Positions 36,807 to 47,359 of a stretch of 64,000 bases of DNA are shown here, one piece after another. The position numbers and the translations under genes are program-made. The notes below the pieces were generated by a model that was not told the origin of the DNA, did not search any database, and was given only the letters and a program-made list of their open reading frames with translations. This stretch comes from Candolleomyces eurysporus. Lineage: Eukaryota; Basidiomycota; Agaricomycetes; Agaricales; Psathyrellaceae. Each line of letters opens with the position of its first letter. Within the stretch, counting starts at the first letter, position 1. The stretch is from assembly GCA_027579435.1 (NCBI GenBank), contig JANBPK010000771.1, positions 176,511 to 240,510 on the forward strand. Reading direction: 5' to 3'.

Positions 36807-37395
36807 GACACAATGTAACGACATGTTCAATCGAAATGCGTGAGAGTCGGCTAGGCGTCAGAATCCCTCGATCGACCAAATTCAGAGGAGGTGCCCGATC
36901 CCCGATCTATTCCTTGTGCTCATGGATTAATGAAGGTAAGTCTGATTGGAGAGAAGTCTTCCCAGTAGCTTAGGATGGATTTTTAACCCTGTCAGCCCGT
37001 CACTTCGAAAGACGGAATACGAGGTTGTGCTTCCAAAGGATATCGATCCTGTTCCTTCGTATCTCATTGATTGTCTTCAAGGAACTGCAGGGCTATGACG
37101 GAGTCTTTGACTACGATGGAACATGTACTCGTACTAGACACTCATTTCTCATATTAGCCATGTTTCTATCTCATATTCTGTGCTCAGAAACCCTGGACAA
37201 TATCATGTTGGACCTTGTTGCACATACGAATAGGGTCAACGGCGTCGTCGGGGTTTGACCCGTGAGCAGGCCTACAAAACAGAGACGATGGGGATGACAC
37301 TGTATTTGGGCGCCCACATACCCGTGGGGATGAGCGCGAAGTATGATGGGAATTCACCAGCTTTTCTACAGCCACCACCTGTATTTGCGGCCAGG
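36807..37395. other. Spacer between NACHT copies 4 and 5
   Basis: Array spacer, similar to the one after copy 5, with the conserved block from 37235. No additional gene is seen. Confidence 0.7.
37235..37325 (+). promoter_or_regulatory. Conserved block upstream of NACHT copy 5
   Basis: Begins GTCAACGGCGTCGTCGGGGT, 161 bases before the ATG; same element as before copies 2-4 and 6. Confidence 0.5.
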
Positions 37396-39717
37396 ATGAC
37401 CTCCAGGGCGAAGCCCACATCCTCAAAATCGGTTTTGCGCTGGCCTTGGTTGAAGAAGCGGAATGTTGACCGAGCTGTCGAACAGCAGCCTGAAGATCGA
37501 CCTGAGGTACCGACGCAACCGATGATCGACGCCTTGGATCGAGGGACCGACGCTGGGTGCAGTCAGTCACTTTCAATAGGACCTGCACCAATTGCGCGTT
37601 CAATAGGCGTTGCTTCGAATGCTGCGACTCAGGCTCCTTGGAGCAGTGAAGAGCGCCAACTCGAGCATCCAACCTCCAGCGGCTTGGAGATAGCACAAGC
37701 CACCGTGTCGAGCGCTGGAGCGTCGTCGAGCTTTTTCACCAATGCAAGCAATCTTGTCGTCAAAAGTCTGCAAATCAACGCCCATCAGCATGAATCCAAC
37801 TCAAACAACCCTGGTGAGTTGCCAGACATCGATGACTCCAATTTTGTTCCCAGTGAGATTCATACTATACTATCTGTTTATCTCCAGGATGGGAGCGACT
37901 GCTGCAGAATACGGCCCCAAATGCGCTGCACGACTCAGAATATCGTTTCGATCCACCAAAATGCGACGAAGACACTCGTGTGGAGGTGACTGGAGAGCTC
38001 ATGGGTTGGATTCAAGACCGGGAGTCACCTCAGCGTTTACTGTGCATGACAGGCGCTGCTGGCTCAGGAAAGTCGGCATTACAGCAGACGGTCGCAGAAG
38101 AGTGTTCAGGGAAGGACATCTTGGCCTCGACGTTCTTTTTCTCGTCCACCGACCCTACTCGCAACACGGTTTCTGCTGTGATTCCAACGATTGCGTACCA
38201 GCTAGGGTCGAATAACCCTACGCTCCGAGAAGCTATTTCCGCAGCCGTGACCAAAGATCCGCTGATCTTCAAGAAATCGTTAAAGACGCAAATGAAGACG
38301 CTCGTCATTAGCCCTTTCGAAAACCTGTCCCGAGCTATCTCAAAGACCGAGCTCGCAGCCCTCCCTTACGCCATCCTCATCGATGGATTGGATGAGTGCA
38401 CCAACGAACAGCGCCAAGTTGAACTATTGGAAACTATCGACGATTGTTTTCTCCAAAACGACGCACTTCCTTTCCGCATTTTCATTTCCAGCAGACCGGA
38501 ATGGGCGGTTCGTAGTGCTCTGGAAGTCACCGGATATCTCCACCACAAAACATATCACATCCAACTCAGCGATCAGTACGACGCAAGCGGCGACATTCGT
38601 CGGTCATTATCGAGGAGGCTCCGCGAGTTAGGCCGACGAAGTGGTGATCCCCGAGCACAATCCCCCTCATGGCCGTCGGAGGAAGACATCGAAACGTTGG
38701 TCGTCAATGCGTCGGGCCAGTTCATCTACGCAGCGACGGCGATCAAGTTCGTATCGGAACGACGAAGCTCACCTGTGGACAGATTACGAGCGGTCATTAC
38801 CTGGACACCCGAGGACCGAGCGCAGCCGTTCGCCGCACTGGATCTCCTGTACACCAACATCGTGTCTGCTGCCAAGGAAGCATACGAGGCAGCACACCCC
38901 GAGCAGGATTTCCTCTTATTGCTCAGGGTATACGAACTGCTTGGGAGGGGTCGTTGCACTGTGACGCGTTTTGCTCCTACCACAGTGGATCAGATTCTCG
39001 ATTTGGAAGACAACGCACATCGGTGGCTCATATCCGATCTGCAGTCTCTCGTTACTACGGTGGACTTCCGAGGAAACGCTACCTCACCATGGCCAGTCAA
39101 GCTTCTCAAATTTTACCACAAATCTTTCATAGATTTTCTTGAAAGTGCGAGCCGTTCGAACAGCCTCTTCGTTCCGGAATCCCGTGTTTTCGAGTTTGTT
39201 ACGGAGTCCTGCATTAGGGCTCTGGACAGGGATGACAGCAGCGGTATGTGCAGATTCATACTATGTGAAGCATGCCGTCCTGAATCTTAACGTAACCCAG
39301 GTGTTTTAGCGTCTTATTCAGTTAATGTGTTCATATGCTACTTCCTTGTTGGGCCATTGGCAGACGATGGGTCCGGCTCACCTCTTCTCGAGGCCATCTC
39401 CCATCGTCTTCCCGAGGCAACAAAGAGATGGGAAAAGGTGGAAAAGTGTGTCTCGGAGGAGTCTGAGCGGTATCAGTTAGCCAACCCCAGGCTGTTCCGC
39501 TCTATCTTCGGAACAGTATTCGCTGGCTGGCTGGCGTACTTGTCACATGCTCTCCTAGAGCACGAAGTAAGTTGTGAATGATCTCTCATCTCAAGCCCTA
39601 TATGGACTGACAGCTTTGTCACAATTGCTCCAGAACCTTGATCAGGAAACCTATCGAAAAATACAGACTTCATACGACAAGTGGGAGCAGATATCCAGAT
39701 CCTTGGGGGGACCTTAA
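37396..39717 (+). CDS. NACHT-domain NLR-like protein, copy 5
   Basis: Exons 37396-37813, 37888-39566 and 39634-39717. Layout as in copy 4, with SSFFTNASNLVVKSLQINA, GAAGSGKSAL and ILIDGLDEC. Read straight through, exon 2 has a stop codon (TAA at 39288-39290), while the frame stays open on both sides to 39566. The stop lies inside the 66-base intron-like segment 39244-39309, which starts GTATGT, has CTTAAC near its end and finishes TTTTAG. Splicing it out removes the stop and keeps the frame, so I do not call this a pseudogene. The last exon ends early (27 codons before the stop) because of a small change after KWEQISRS. Total 727 codons with the segment kept, 705 without. Confidence 0.8.
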
Positions 39718-40378
39718 GAGAACATTCGAGTAGCCCCGTACCTTCGCCGAGTTTGCTCAACCAGCCGATGTCTTTTGGCTTCGACACAACGTAACCACAT
39801 GTCCGATCGAAATGCATGACCGTCTGCTAGGCGTCGAAATTCCTTGTCTGACCAAAGTCGGATGAGGTGCCCGATCCCCGATCTATTCCTTGTGCTTATG
39901 GGCTAATGAAGGCGTGTCTGACGAGAGAAAAAGTCTTCCCAGTAGTTTTGGATATATTTTAACCCTGGCAACCCATCCCTTCAAAATACGGGGTACGGAG
40001 AGTTGTGCTTTCCAAAGGATCTAATTGATAGTCTTCGAGGAACTGCAGGGCTAGGACGGTGTTTTCGACTACTAAAAAGTGTTCACTCTTACTATACACT
40101 CATTTCTTCTATTAGCTATGTTTCTATCTCATATTCTCTGCTCAGAAATTCTGGACAATATTGTATTGGACCTTGTTGCGCATCCGGATACTAATGGAAG
40201 ATCCAAGAAGACACCTATTTCGTGTCAACAGTGTCGTCGGGGTTTGACCCGTCCGCAAGCCGGTAAAATAGAGACGATGAGGATGGCACTGTTTGGGCGC
40301 CTAGATAGCCGTGGAATCAATGTAGGCGAGGCATGGGAATTCACCAGCTTTCTTTCAACCGTCATGGACCTGTCCAGG
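39718..40378. other. Spacer between NACHT copies 5 and 6
   Basis: Array spacer with the conserved block from 40222. No additional gene is seen. Confidence 0.7.
40222..40313 (+). promoter_or_regulatory. Conserved block upstream of NACHT copy 6
   Basis: Begins GTGTCAACAGTGTCGTCGGG, 157 bases before the ATG, and ends near GGGCGCCTAGATAGCCG. Confidence 0.5.
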
Positions 40379-42729
40379 ATGACCTTCAAGGCAAAGGCCA
40401 CATCCTCGAAAACATCTTTGCGCTGGCCTTGGTCGAAGAAGCGGAATGTTGAGCGAGCTGTTGGGCACCAGCCTGAAGATTGGCCCGAGGTGCTAACACA
40501 ACCTATGATCGATGCCTTGGATCGGGGGACCGACGCGGGGCGCATCCAACCAGTTCCAATAAGACCTCAGCCGGTTGCGTCTTCAATAGGCGTCTCTTCG
40601 TACACTGCGACTCCTTCGAGCAGTGAACAGCAGCAACTCGAGCATCTAAGCTCTAGGGCGTCTACAAGCGACGGCTTGGAGTCGACACAAGCCACCACCA
40701 TGTTGAGCGTCGGAGCGCCGTCAAGCTTTTTCACCAATGCCAGCAATTTTGTCATCAAAGATCTGCAAATCAACGCTCATCAGCATGAATTCAACTCAAA
40801 CGACCCTGGTGAGTTGCCAGAGATCTATCACTCCGATCTTGTTGCCAGTTCGATTCATATTATTCTTATTCTTCTCCAGGATGGGAACGACTGCTGCAGA
40901 ATACGGCCCCAAATGCACTGCACGACTCCGAATATCGTTTCGATCCACCGAAATGCGACGAAGACACTCGTGTGGAGGTGACCGGAGAGCTCATGGGGTG
41001 GATTCAAGACCGAGAGTCACCCCAGCGTTTGCTGTGCATGACGGGCGCTGCAGGTTCAGGAAAGTCGGCATTGCAGCAGACGGTCGCAGAGAAGTGTTCC
41101 CGGCTGGACATCCTGGCCTCGACGTTCTTCTTCTCGTCCATTGACCCTACTCGAAACACAGTCTCTGCTGTGATTCCAACGATCGCGTACCAGCTAGGGT
41201 CCAATAATCATACTCTCCGAGAGGCTATTTCGGCAGCCGTGACCAAGGATCCATTGATCTTCAAGAAATCTTTGAGGACGCAAATGCACAGGCTCATCAT
41301 TAGTCCTTTCCAGGTCCTTTCCAAAACTATCTCCAAACCCGAGCTCACAGCCGTCCCTTACGCCATCTTCATCGATGGATTGGACGAGTGCAGCGACGAA
41401 CAGCATCAAGCTGAGCTATTGGCGACGATCGACGAATGTCTTCTCCAAAATGATACGCTTCCCTTCCGCGTTTTCATTGCCAGCAGACCAGAATGGGCAA
41501 TACGCAGCGCTCTGGAAGACACCGGATATCTCCACCTAAAAGCATACCACATCCAACTCAGCGACCAGTACGACGCCAGTGGTGACATTCGTCGGTCATT
41601 ATCGAGGAGGCTCTACGATATAGGTAGAAGAAGTGGTGACCCCCGAGCACAATCCCCCTCATGGCCGTCGGAGGAAGACATCGAAACATTGGTCGTCAAC
41701 GCGTCGGGGCAGTACATCTACGCAGCGACGGTGATCAAGTTCGTATCGGAACGACGAAGCTCGCCCGTGGACAGATTGCACACTGTTCTCACCTGGACAC
41801 CCAAAGACCGAACGCAACCCTTCGCCGCGCTGGACCTCTTGTACACCAACATCGTATCCGCTGCTAAAGCAGCGTATGAGGCAGCACATCCAGACCGGAA
41901 CTTCCTCCTATTGCTCAGGGTATACCAGGATCATAATTGGACTATTGGTCGTCTTTTTGATACTGCCGCAGTGAATCAGCTTCTCGGTTTGGAAGACAAC
42001 GCACATCAGTGGCTCATATCTGATCTACGGTCTCTCGTCACCACGGTGGACCTCCGAGGGGAGGCTGCCCCATCACCGCCGGTCGAATATCTCAATTTTT
42101 ACCACAAATCTTTCATAGATTTTCTCGCTAGTGCGACTCGTTCCAAGAGCCTCTTCGTTCCAGAATCCCGTGTTTTCGAGTGCGTTACTGAGTCCTGTAT
42201 CAGGGCTCTGGACAGGGGTGACAGCAGCGGTATGTGCAGATTCATACTATTTAAACCGTATCGTCCTGGATCTCAATGTAATACCTGTTTTACAGCATCT
42301 TATTCAGTTAATGGATTCATAGGCGACTTCCTTCTTAGGCCACTGGGATACCCCGGGCTTAGCTCACCTCACCTCGAGGCCATCTCGCATCATCTCCCTC
42401 AGGCAACAAAGAGATGGGAAAAGGTAGAAAAGTGTGTCTCGGAGCAGCTTGAGTGGCATCAGTTAGCCGAGTCCCAGGATATCCCCNTCTCTCTCCAAAC
42501 CAGTATTCGATGGATGGCTGGCATTCTTGTCGCATGCTCTCCTAGAGCACGAAGTAAGTCGTGGATGGTTTTCATCTCAAGCCATGGACTGACAACTTTG
42601 TCACGATTGCTCCAGAACCGTGATCAGGAAATGTATCGAAGGATTCAGGCTTCATACGACAAGTGGGAGCGGATACTCAGATCCATGGAGGAGAAATTGG
42701 GAGAAAATTCGAGTACCCCCGTACCTTGA
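40379..42729 (+). CDS. NACHT-domain NLR-like protein, copy 6 (mosaic)
   Basis: Exons 40379-40808, 40880-42553 and 42616-42729. An ATG 15 bases upstream (40364) is also in frame, because the sequence before the usual start has diverged here. Motifs are SSFFTNASNFVIKDL, GAAGSGKSAL and a slightly changed Walker B (IFIDGLDEC). The first half follows copies 4 and 5 (SAVIPTIAYQLG, EAISAAVTKD). The next part follows copies 2 and 3 (LLATIDECLLQND, EDTGYLH). The C-terminal part follows copy 5 again (VFE.VTESC), so the gene looks recombinant. An N at 42487 shifts the frame just before the end of exon 2. The intron-like segment is 42230-42295 (66 bases). This is the right end of the array. Confidence 0.85.
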
Positions 42730-43201
42730 CTCAATCAGTGGGCGTCTCTCGGCTTAGACACAACGTAACATGTTCACTCGAAATGTGCTTGGCGAGTCTC
42801 AATCCCTTGGTTAACCAAAGTCTGTTTGGGCGCCCAACCCCCTATCTATCGCTTGTGCTTATGGGTCAATCAGGGCGTGTCCGAAGAGAAAAGAAGTCCT
42901 ACATATCCAAAGCTAAACGGCTTCCTTAATGCCCGGAAGAAGACGCGATGCTATGCGGCGTGTTGAGGAAGTGGCGGATCAAGAAGCGACATGATCCGTG
43001 TGATATCATTGAATCATAACAATGATCGCCTGCCAACATCTGTTGTGTGCTTTCTCTGACCAACTAGCACGCTCGTCGGCGTGCCATCGAGCCTCCCACG
43101 CGACTCCCACCGTTCTTTTTCTACACGGTCCTTACGTTTTGCCCTTTGGTTGGTGAAGATACCCAGCAGATAGCTTTGTTGAACTCTACAGAAAACATCG
43201 A
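42730..43201. other. Right border of the NACHT array and promoter of the first 8-Cys gene
   Basis: Array-type spacer sequence is recognisable only to about 42900. The rest is unique DNA before the ATG at 43202. No gene is seen. Confidence 0.55.
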
Positions 43202-44053
43202 ATGTTTTCGCTGTTCATCTTCGCATTGATACTGCGGCTTTCAGACTTCGCGGATGCAGCACACTCAGGCGAATCAAACTATCACCTGTGCACCTCGGGC
43301 ACGCCATACTTCCAAGGCAGGCCCTGCCTCAAGTTCCACCTGGATGTGAGCCAATTTGTGATCCTGTGAATGCCCGTATCGGCACGGTGCGTTTCACAAT
43401 AAGACCTCACCCATTCTCCAACTAATGCGACGAAAACCTCAGGGCTGCAAGATTAGTGTATGTTGCAACATGGAGTTTCAACAAAGCTACATGGACTGTT
43501 TCAGCTGCTTCAGCAACGCGGTTCGGCACACAGACTATAGTCAGGGGCAAGCTACCATCCACAGTAAGTGGTTCTCTAGTTCGTTGGAACGCACCTTCTT
43601 ACCCATTTAACAGATATTGTGACACAATGCAACGCAAGAAACTATACGATGGAAGAGCTTTACTTCCCTGGACAAGGAGGGAGGCCACCGGCTACGCTAC
43701 CCCCTCTGACCACTTCGCAACCGTCAACGACACCTCAAGCAACTGGCACAGGTCAAGCGCCCACGCCCACTTCTACCTCAACATCTCAGCTTACGTTCTC
43801 TGAGTCTTTGCCTACGGCCAGCACTAACAATCCGACTGGAACAGCGACCGATGTGCCGCTCTCATTTGTGGCCTATCCCATGCCTTCGGAGGACTCCCCG
43901 GAGCTAGTTGGGGGTGCTTCGCCAACAGCAGGTCCTGATATTGTTGACAATGCATTTGCGGGGAGCAATCAATCCGGAGCCTTGGGCTCTAGAGGCTTGG
44001 TTCACCTTCAATGGGCGACCATGATCGTCTTGGCATTCAATGTATGGAGATAA
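43202..44053 (+). CDS. 8-cysteine Ser/Thr-rich surface protein, member 1 (frame break in exon 1)
   Basis: Exons 43202-43386, 43443-43563 and 43614-44053, the same three-exon structure as the next three genes, with exon 2 of 121 bases. Exon 1 begins with a signal peptide (MFSLFIFALILRLSDFADAA). The family block PPGCEPICDPVNARI at its end is in another frame, so one base is gained or lost between about 43270 and 43315. There is no N there: either a sequencing slip or a true mutation. Exon 2 gives GCKISVCC and DCFSC; exon 3 gives the eighth cysteine (TQC), PGQ, a Ser/Thr/Pro-rich region and a moderately hydrophobic C-terminus. Secreted and probably cell-wall or GPI-linked by analogy with its neighbours. 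I know of no assigned function. Confidence 0.6.
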
Positions 44054-44486
44054 ATATACCCTGAGCTGTCTCCCTAGGGGAGTTGATGACCACTCAACAA
44101 GCTGAGCAACACAATTCTGATTCCTGAGTCTGTCTCCTTGTCAACGCCACCTTCAACATTAAGATGTACCGGGCGCTGATCTCAAACGATAATCCCGAGC
44201 GCCCCTCTCCGCCATCTCCGCGCCCCTCCGTGTGGATCAACCATCCCACATTTGAGCATTCGTCATGATTTTCATCCTTCTTTCTCTTCACCAATACTTG
44301 CAGACCGTGACCGTCGACGCATCGTCCGACCCCTTGTCTTTCCCTTGAATCTGCTGCTTCGCGCATCGTCCACTCTTTATTTCTTTCTGGTGCAAGCCTT
44401 CGGGTAAATCAAGTGCGCTTTTTCATTTCTCTATCTTGCGAATCTGCTAATCACTGAACATCGGTCCGCAGGTATACTATTTAATA
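44054..44486. promoter_or_regulatory. Promoter and leader of 8-Cys member 2
   Basis: Bases 44354-44379 (CTGCTTCGCGCATCGTCCAC and on to CTCTTTA) are nearly identical to 45844-45869 before member 3. A possible leader intron runs from about 44412 (GTGCGC) to 44471 (GCAG), ending 15 bases before the ATG. Confidence 0.45.
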
Positions 44487-45410
44487 ATGCTTGCCCGTGC
44501 CTTGTTACTCTTCATACTGGGTCTTGGGCTCATCGAGCAAGCTCTGGCGCTTTACGCCGAGCCTGCTTTCAAGCGACACCCAGGGCAGCCACAAACTCTT
44601 GAAGGTCTTCTTCAAAAACGGCAGGGGTCCCAGTTACCGCCTCCTCCTCCCGTTCCACCTCAGTGCAAGTCAAGGTGTGACCCAATTAACGCGATTCTTG
44701 TGCAGGTACACTCTATCTCGTTTCATTTATATGAGTACCTCAGAATTGAATATACTTGACCTAGGGATGTCCGATATCTTCCTGCTGTACCAACGGTTTC
44801 CAAGAAGGTCTTGCTGCGTGTTTTTTGTGTGCAGCTGCAGCTGAAGGGAACACGAACTATAGGCCCACACAAGACCAGATGAATCGTACGTTAAATATTC
44901 TTTTTCTTCTCGGTGACTAAATTGAATTTCGAAATATCAGAAATGGTCATGGTCTGCGCTAATTTGGGACTACCGGTGAAGCCTGTATTCCTTCCGGGAA
45001 TGGAGCCAGGGGCTAGTTCTAGTGCTTCAAGGACAACCTCAGTTACTACCAGCAGGCCAACCACCACCAGCACCACCGAGACTTCGACCACTTCAAGAAC
45101 ATCTCTGCCTACCACGTCTACAACGTCTTCACTCACTCGCACAACCGCATCGACTACGTCACAAGCGACTTCCAGCATTACCAGCTCAACCACAGGAGCG
45201 CCTTCGCTCAACAACCTTGTGGAAGATCCGGTGGCAACTACAACCCAGAGTACCACAACCCCTGGTGCTCCAGTAGGTTCTTCTCCTCCCACCACTGTGC
45301 TGAATACCAGTGATGCAGCGGCTATTACTGCTGCAATGGGTGACAGCCTACTTTGGGCATTTTATGTCGCGTTTTTTGCGTTCTCTGTCAACACCATGTT
45401 TTTGCTTTAG
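44487..45410 (+). CDS. 8-cysteine Ser/Thr-rich GPI-type surface protein, member 2
   Basis: Exons 44487-44705, 44765-44885 and 44941-45410 give 269 residues. Signal peptide MLARALLLFILGLGLIEQALA is followed by a KR/KRQ site (a possible Kex2-type processing signal) and a Pro-rich run. The 8-cysteine region is QCKSRCDPINAI, GCPISSCCTNGF, ACFLC and VCANLGLPVKPVFLPG. A Ser/Thr-rich stalk of about 110 residues follows, likely O-glycosylated. The protein ends in a hydrophobic tail (LLWAFYVAFFAFSVNTMFLL), the pattern of a GPI-anchor signal. The cysteine spacing C-x3-C, C-x4-CC-x10-C-x2-C, C is the same in all four neighbours. Not a hydrophobin or CFEM spacing. Function unknown. Confidence 0.78.
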
Positions 45411-45948
45411 GTTTTTGGTCTTTCATCCTGCGTGTTGTATTAACGCTCGTGTTTGTGTTTTCCTGCTGCTCGGGCTGTAAATATAGCACTGTAATATGGA
45501 ATTCCGACGGGACCGGCGAATATATTATTTTTGTACATCCTTACGAGTACTCGACTCTTAACGGCACTGAGCGCTTCCTTGGCGCTTTCTCCCATGATAT
45601 GTTTTTTCTCAGCAGCGTCAAGAATACAATGACTTGACAATGACCCTGTCGTTCTGACGGTCACCGACATCACCGCTCATTGAATTTTTCAGGAACAGGT
45701 GGAAGATTTGAGATCCTCCCAACGCACAGCCGAACAAACTAACATTTCCTTCAAGTCTTCTCCCCATCTGTCATCTCATTTCCATCATTGCGAGATTGAT
45801 TGTATCGTCCAACCTCTCTCTCTCGTTCTTATTTCGAATTCGTCTGCTTCGAGCAGCGTCCACTCTTTTAATCCAGTTAGTGAGCCCACTTTGAAGGTTC
45901 TCGCTCACAAATGAATAAACTGACAAATGTGACGTGTCTGTAGCGCTC
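45411..45948. promoter_or_regulatory. Promoter and leader of 8-Cys member 3
   Basis: This contains the leader element shared with member 2 (45844-45869). A possible leader intron ends at TGTCTGTAG just before the ATG at 45949. No other gene is seen. Confidence 0.45.
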
Positions 45949-46931
45949 ATGACCAAGCCCATCGGCTTCGTTTCTCCCATTATTACGGTGTGGGCTCTTT
46001 TGTTAGCCCACCAAGTCCTGGCATTTCATGAGCCTCACATCAAACGACATGATTTGGAACTCAAATTGTTATTGGGGAGTCGTTCGCTCGAACCAAGGCA
46101 AGGACAGGCGCCTGTCCCTCCTCCTGCTCCACCCGAATGTGGAATAAGGTGTGACCCGGTCAATTCTGTTCTTCGAGCGGTAAGTTTGTGGCTCCGAAAA
46201 CCGAAAATATGTCTGTTATGTACTAAATGTGAAATCTTTCTGATCACTAGGGTTGTCCAGTTTCCTGGTGCTGCGCCGACAGCTTCCACGATGGTTTCGT
46301 TGGATGCTGGAACTGCGCGGTCAACGCAGGCTCGGATGGCTCCAATGCCCCAGTTGTGCAAGAAAGATTGAACAGTAAGGCACTCATTCGAAGAGCTTTT
46401 CTCTGGTGCTGATGACCTTCCAAAAACTATCAAGGTCTCGCCGCAACCTGCGCTAGTCTAGGCGTGCCCGTCAAGCCTGTATACCTTCCAGGACAGGCTC
46501 CTGCCTCTCCAAGCTCCAGTAGTGACTCAAACAACACTCCGCCTACGAGCAGTAGTACCCGTCCACCGAGCACTCCGACTCGAACGACAGCTCCAAGCTC
46601 GCAGTCGTCGTCCGCACCGATTAATCCAAATTCACCATCTACGGCCTCATCTGCAAACCTGCCACAACAGTCAAGACCATCGAATACCGAGGATCCTGGT
46701 GGGCCTGCAGAAGACGGACCAGCCCTCGTTGACAACTCAGTAGCGGGTTCTGGGAATCCCACTCATCCTGTGTTTCCGAATGGTGCTACTGCTCCACCCG
46801 GACCCACACAAACAAATGCGAGTCGTCGTATACGAGTTATCGATGGCTTCTTGGATGATCATCTGTCGTTCGCTCTTCGTACTGTGTTGTTCGTAACTTT
46901 CATCAGTGGTGCCAATCTATTTTTGCTTTGA
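45949..46931 (+). CDS. 8-cysteine Ser/Thr-rich GPI-type surface protein, member 3
   Basis: Exons 45949-46179, 46251-46374 and 46435-46931 give 283 residues. Signal peptide up to about HQVLA is followed by a possible KR cleavage site. The cysteine block is ECGIRCDPVNSV, GCPVSWCCADSF, GCWNC and TCASLGVPVKPVYLPGQ, matching member 2 closely around GxPVKPVxLPG. A Ser/Thr/Pro/Asn-rich stalk follows. The C-terminus is hydrophobic (FALRTVLFVTFISGANLFLL), fitting a GPI signal. All splice phases match those of the sister genes. Exon 2 is one codon longer (124 bases) than in the others. Confidence 0.78.
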
Positions 46932-47359
46932 CGGCCAACTGGTGGAATAAGCACTGCCGTCAGGTAGCGCCTAAATAGAGTCAGTTCCCCGGGCCACAAA
47001 AACATGATTATAAGCTTCAGTCCGACCCCGAGCCCCATCACGATGAAATTTGGGCGCCATGAAATCCAAATGCGCTGACCGGCCACCGCGGCTTTTGGCA
47101 TCGCATTAGCTACATTTGGTAAGGGTAGTACACTAAGGGTCCAGATGACATCAAAACAAATCTCACTGGCCTTCTTTCGTTCTCCCCACCACCTAGGGTG
47201 CGCCCACTTGCTTGTGTGCCTTCTCACATCTATACATCTATCACCCATCTGTCATCTCTAGGAGTTAAATCTGTTATTTCTCGACTCTGGATCCCTTGAC
47301 GACTTGAAAGAAGATCTCACGACTCACTGCTAACCGTCCTGCACAGGGAGAAATACACG
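46932..47359. other. Promoter region of 8-Cys member 4
   Basis: No gene is seen. A short string CCATCTGTCATCTC near 47247-47260 also occurs upstream of member 3 (about 45763-45776), suggesting shared promoter ancestry. Confidence 0.4.

Larger units (their letters stand above)
25937..42729 (+). repeat. Tandem array of six NACHT genes, period 2.7-3.0 kb
   Basis: Six homologous units follow head to tail, with start codons at 25937, 28643, 31490, 34422, 37396 and 40379 (spacings 2706, 2847, 2932, 2974 and 2983). Genes, introns and spacers are all similar, so the unit of duplication includes the flanks. Two groups can be told apart by the N-terminal exon and first intron: copies 1-3 (donor GTGCGT, motif SSFFPNA or SSLFPNA) and copies 4-6 (donor GTGAGT, motif SSFFTNA). 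Confidence 0.93.

Noticed and set aside
39288..39290. Stop codon in NACHT copy 5 as proof of a pseudogene
   Set aside because: It falls inside the intron-like segment that can be spliced in frame, and the frame is open on both sides.
28147..42900. Transposon (LTR or terminal repeat) origin of the repeated spacers
   Set aside because: The repeated parts are in direct register with the gene copies and show no terminal repeats, target-site duplications or transposase/reverse transcriptase frames; simple tandem duplication explains them.
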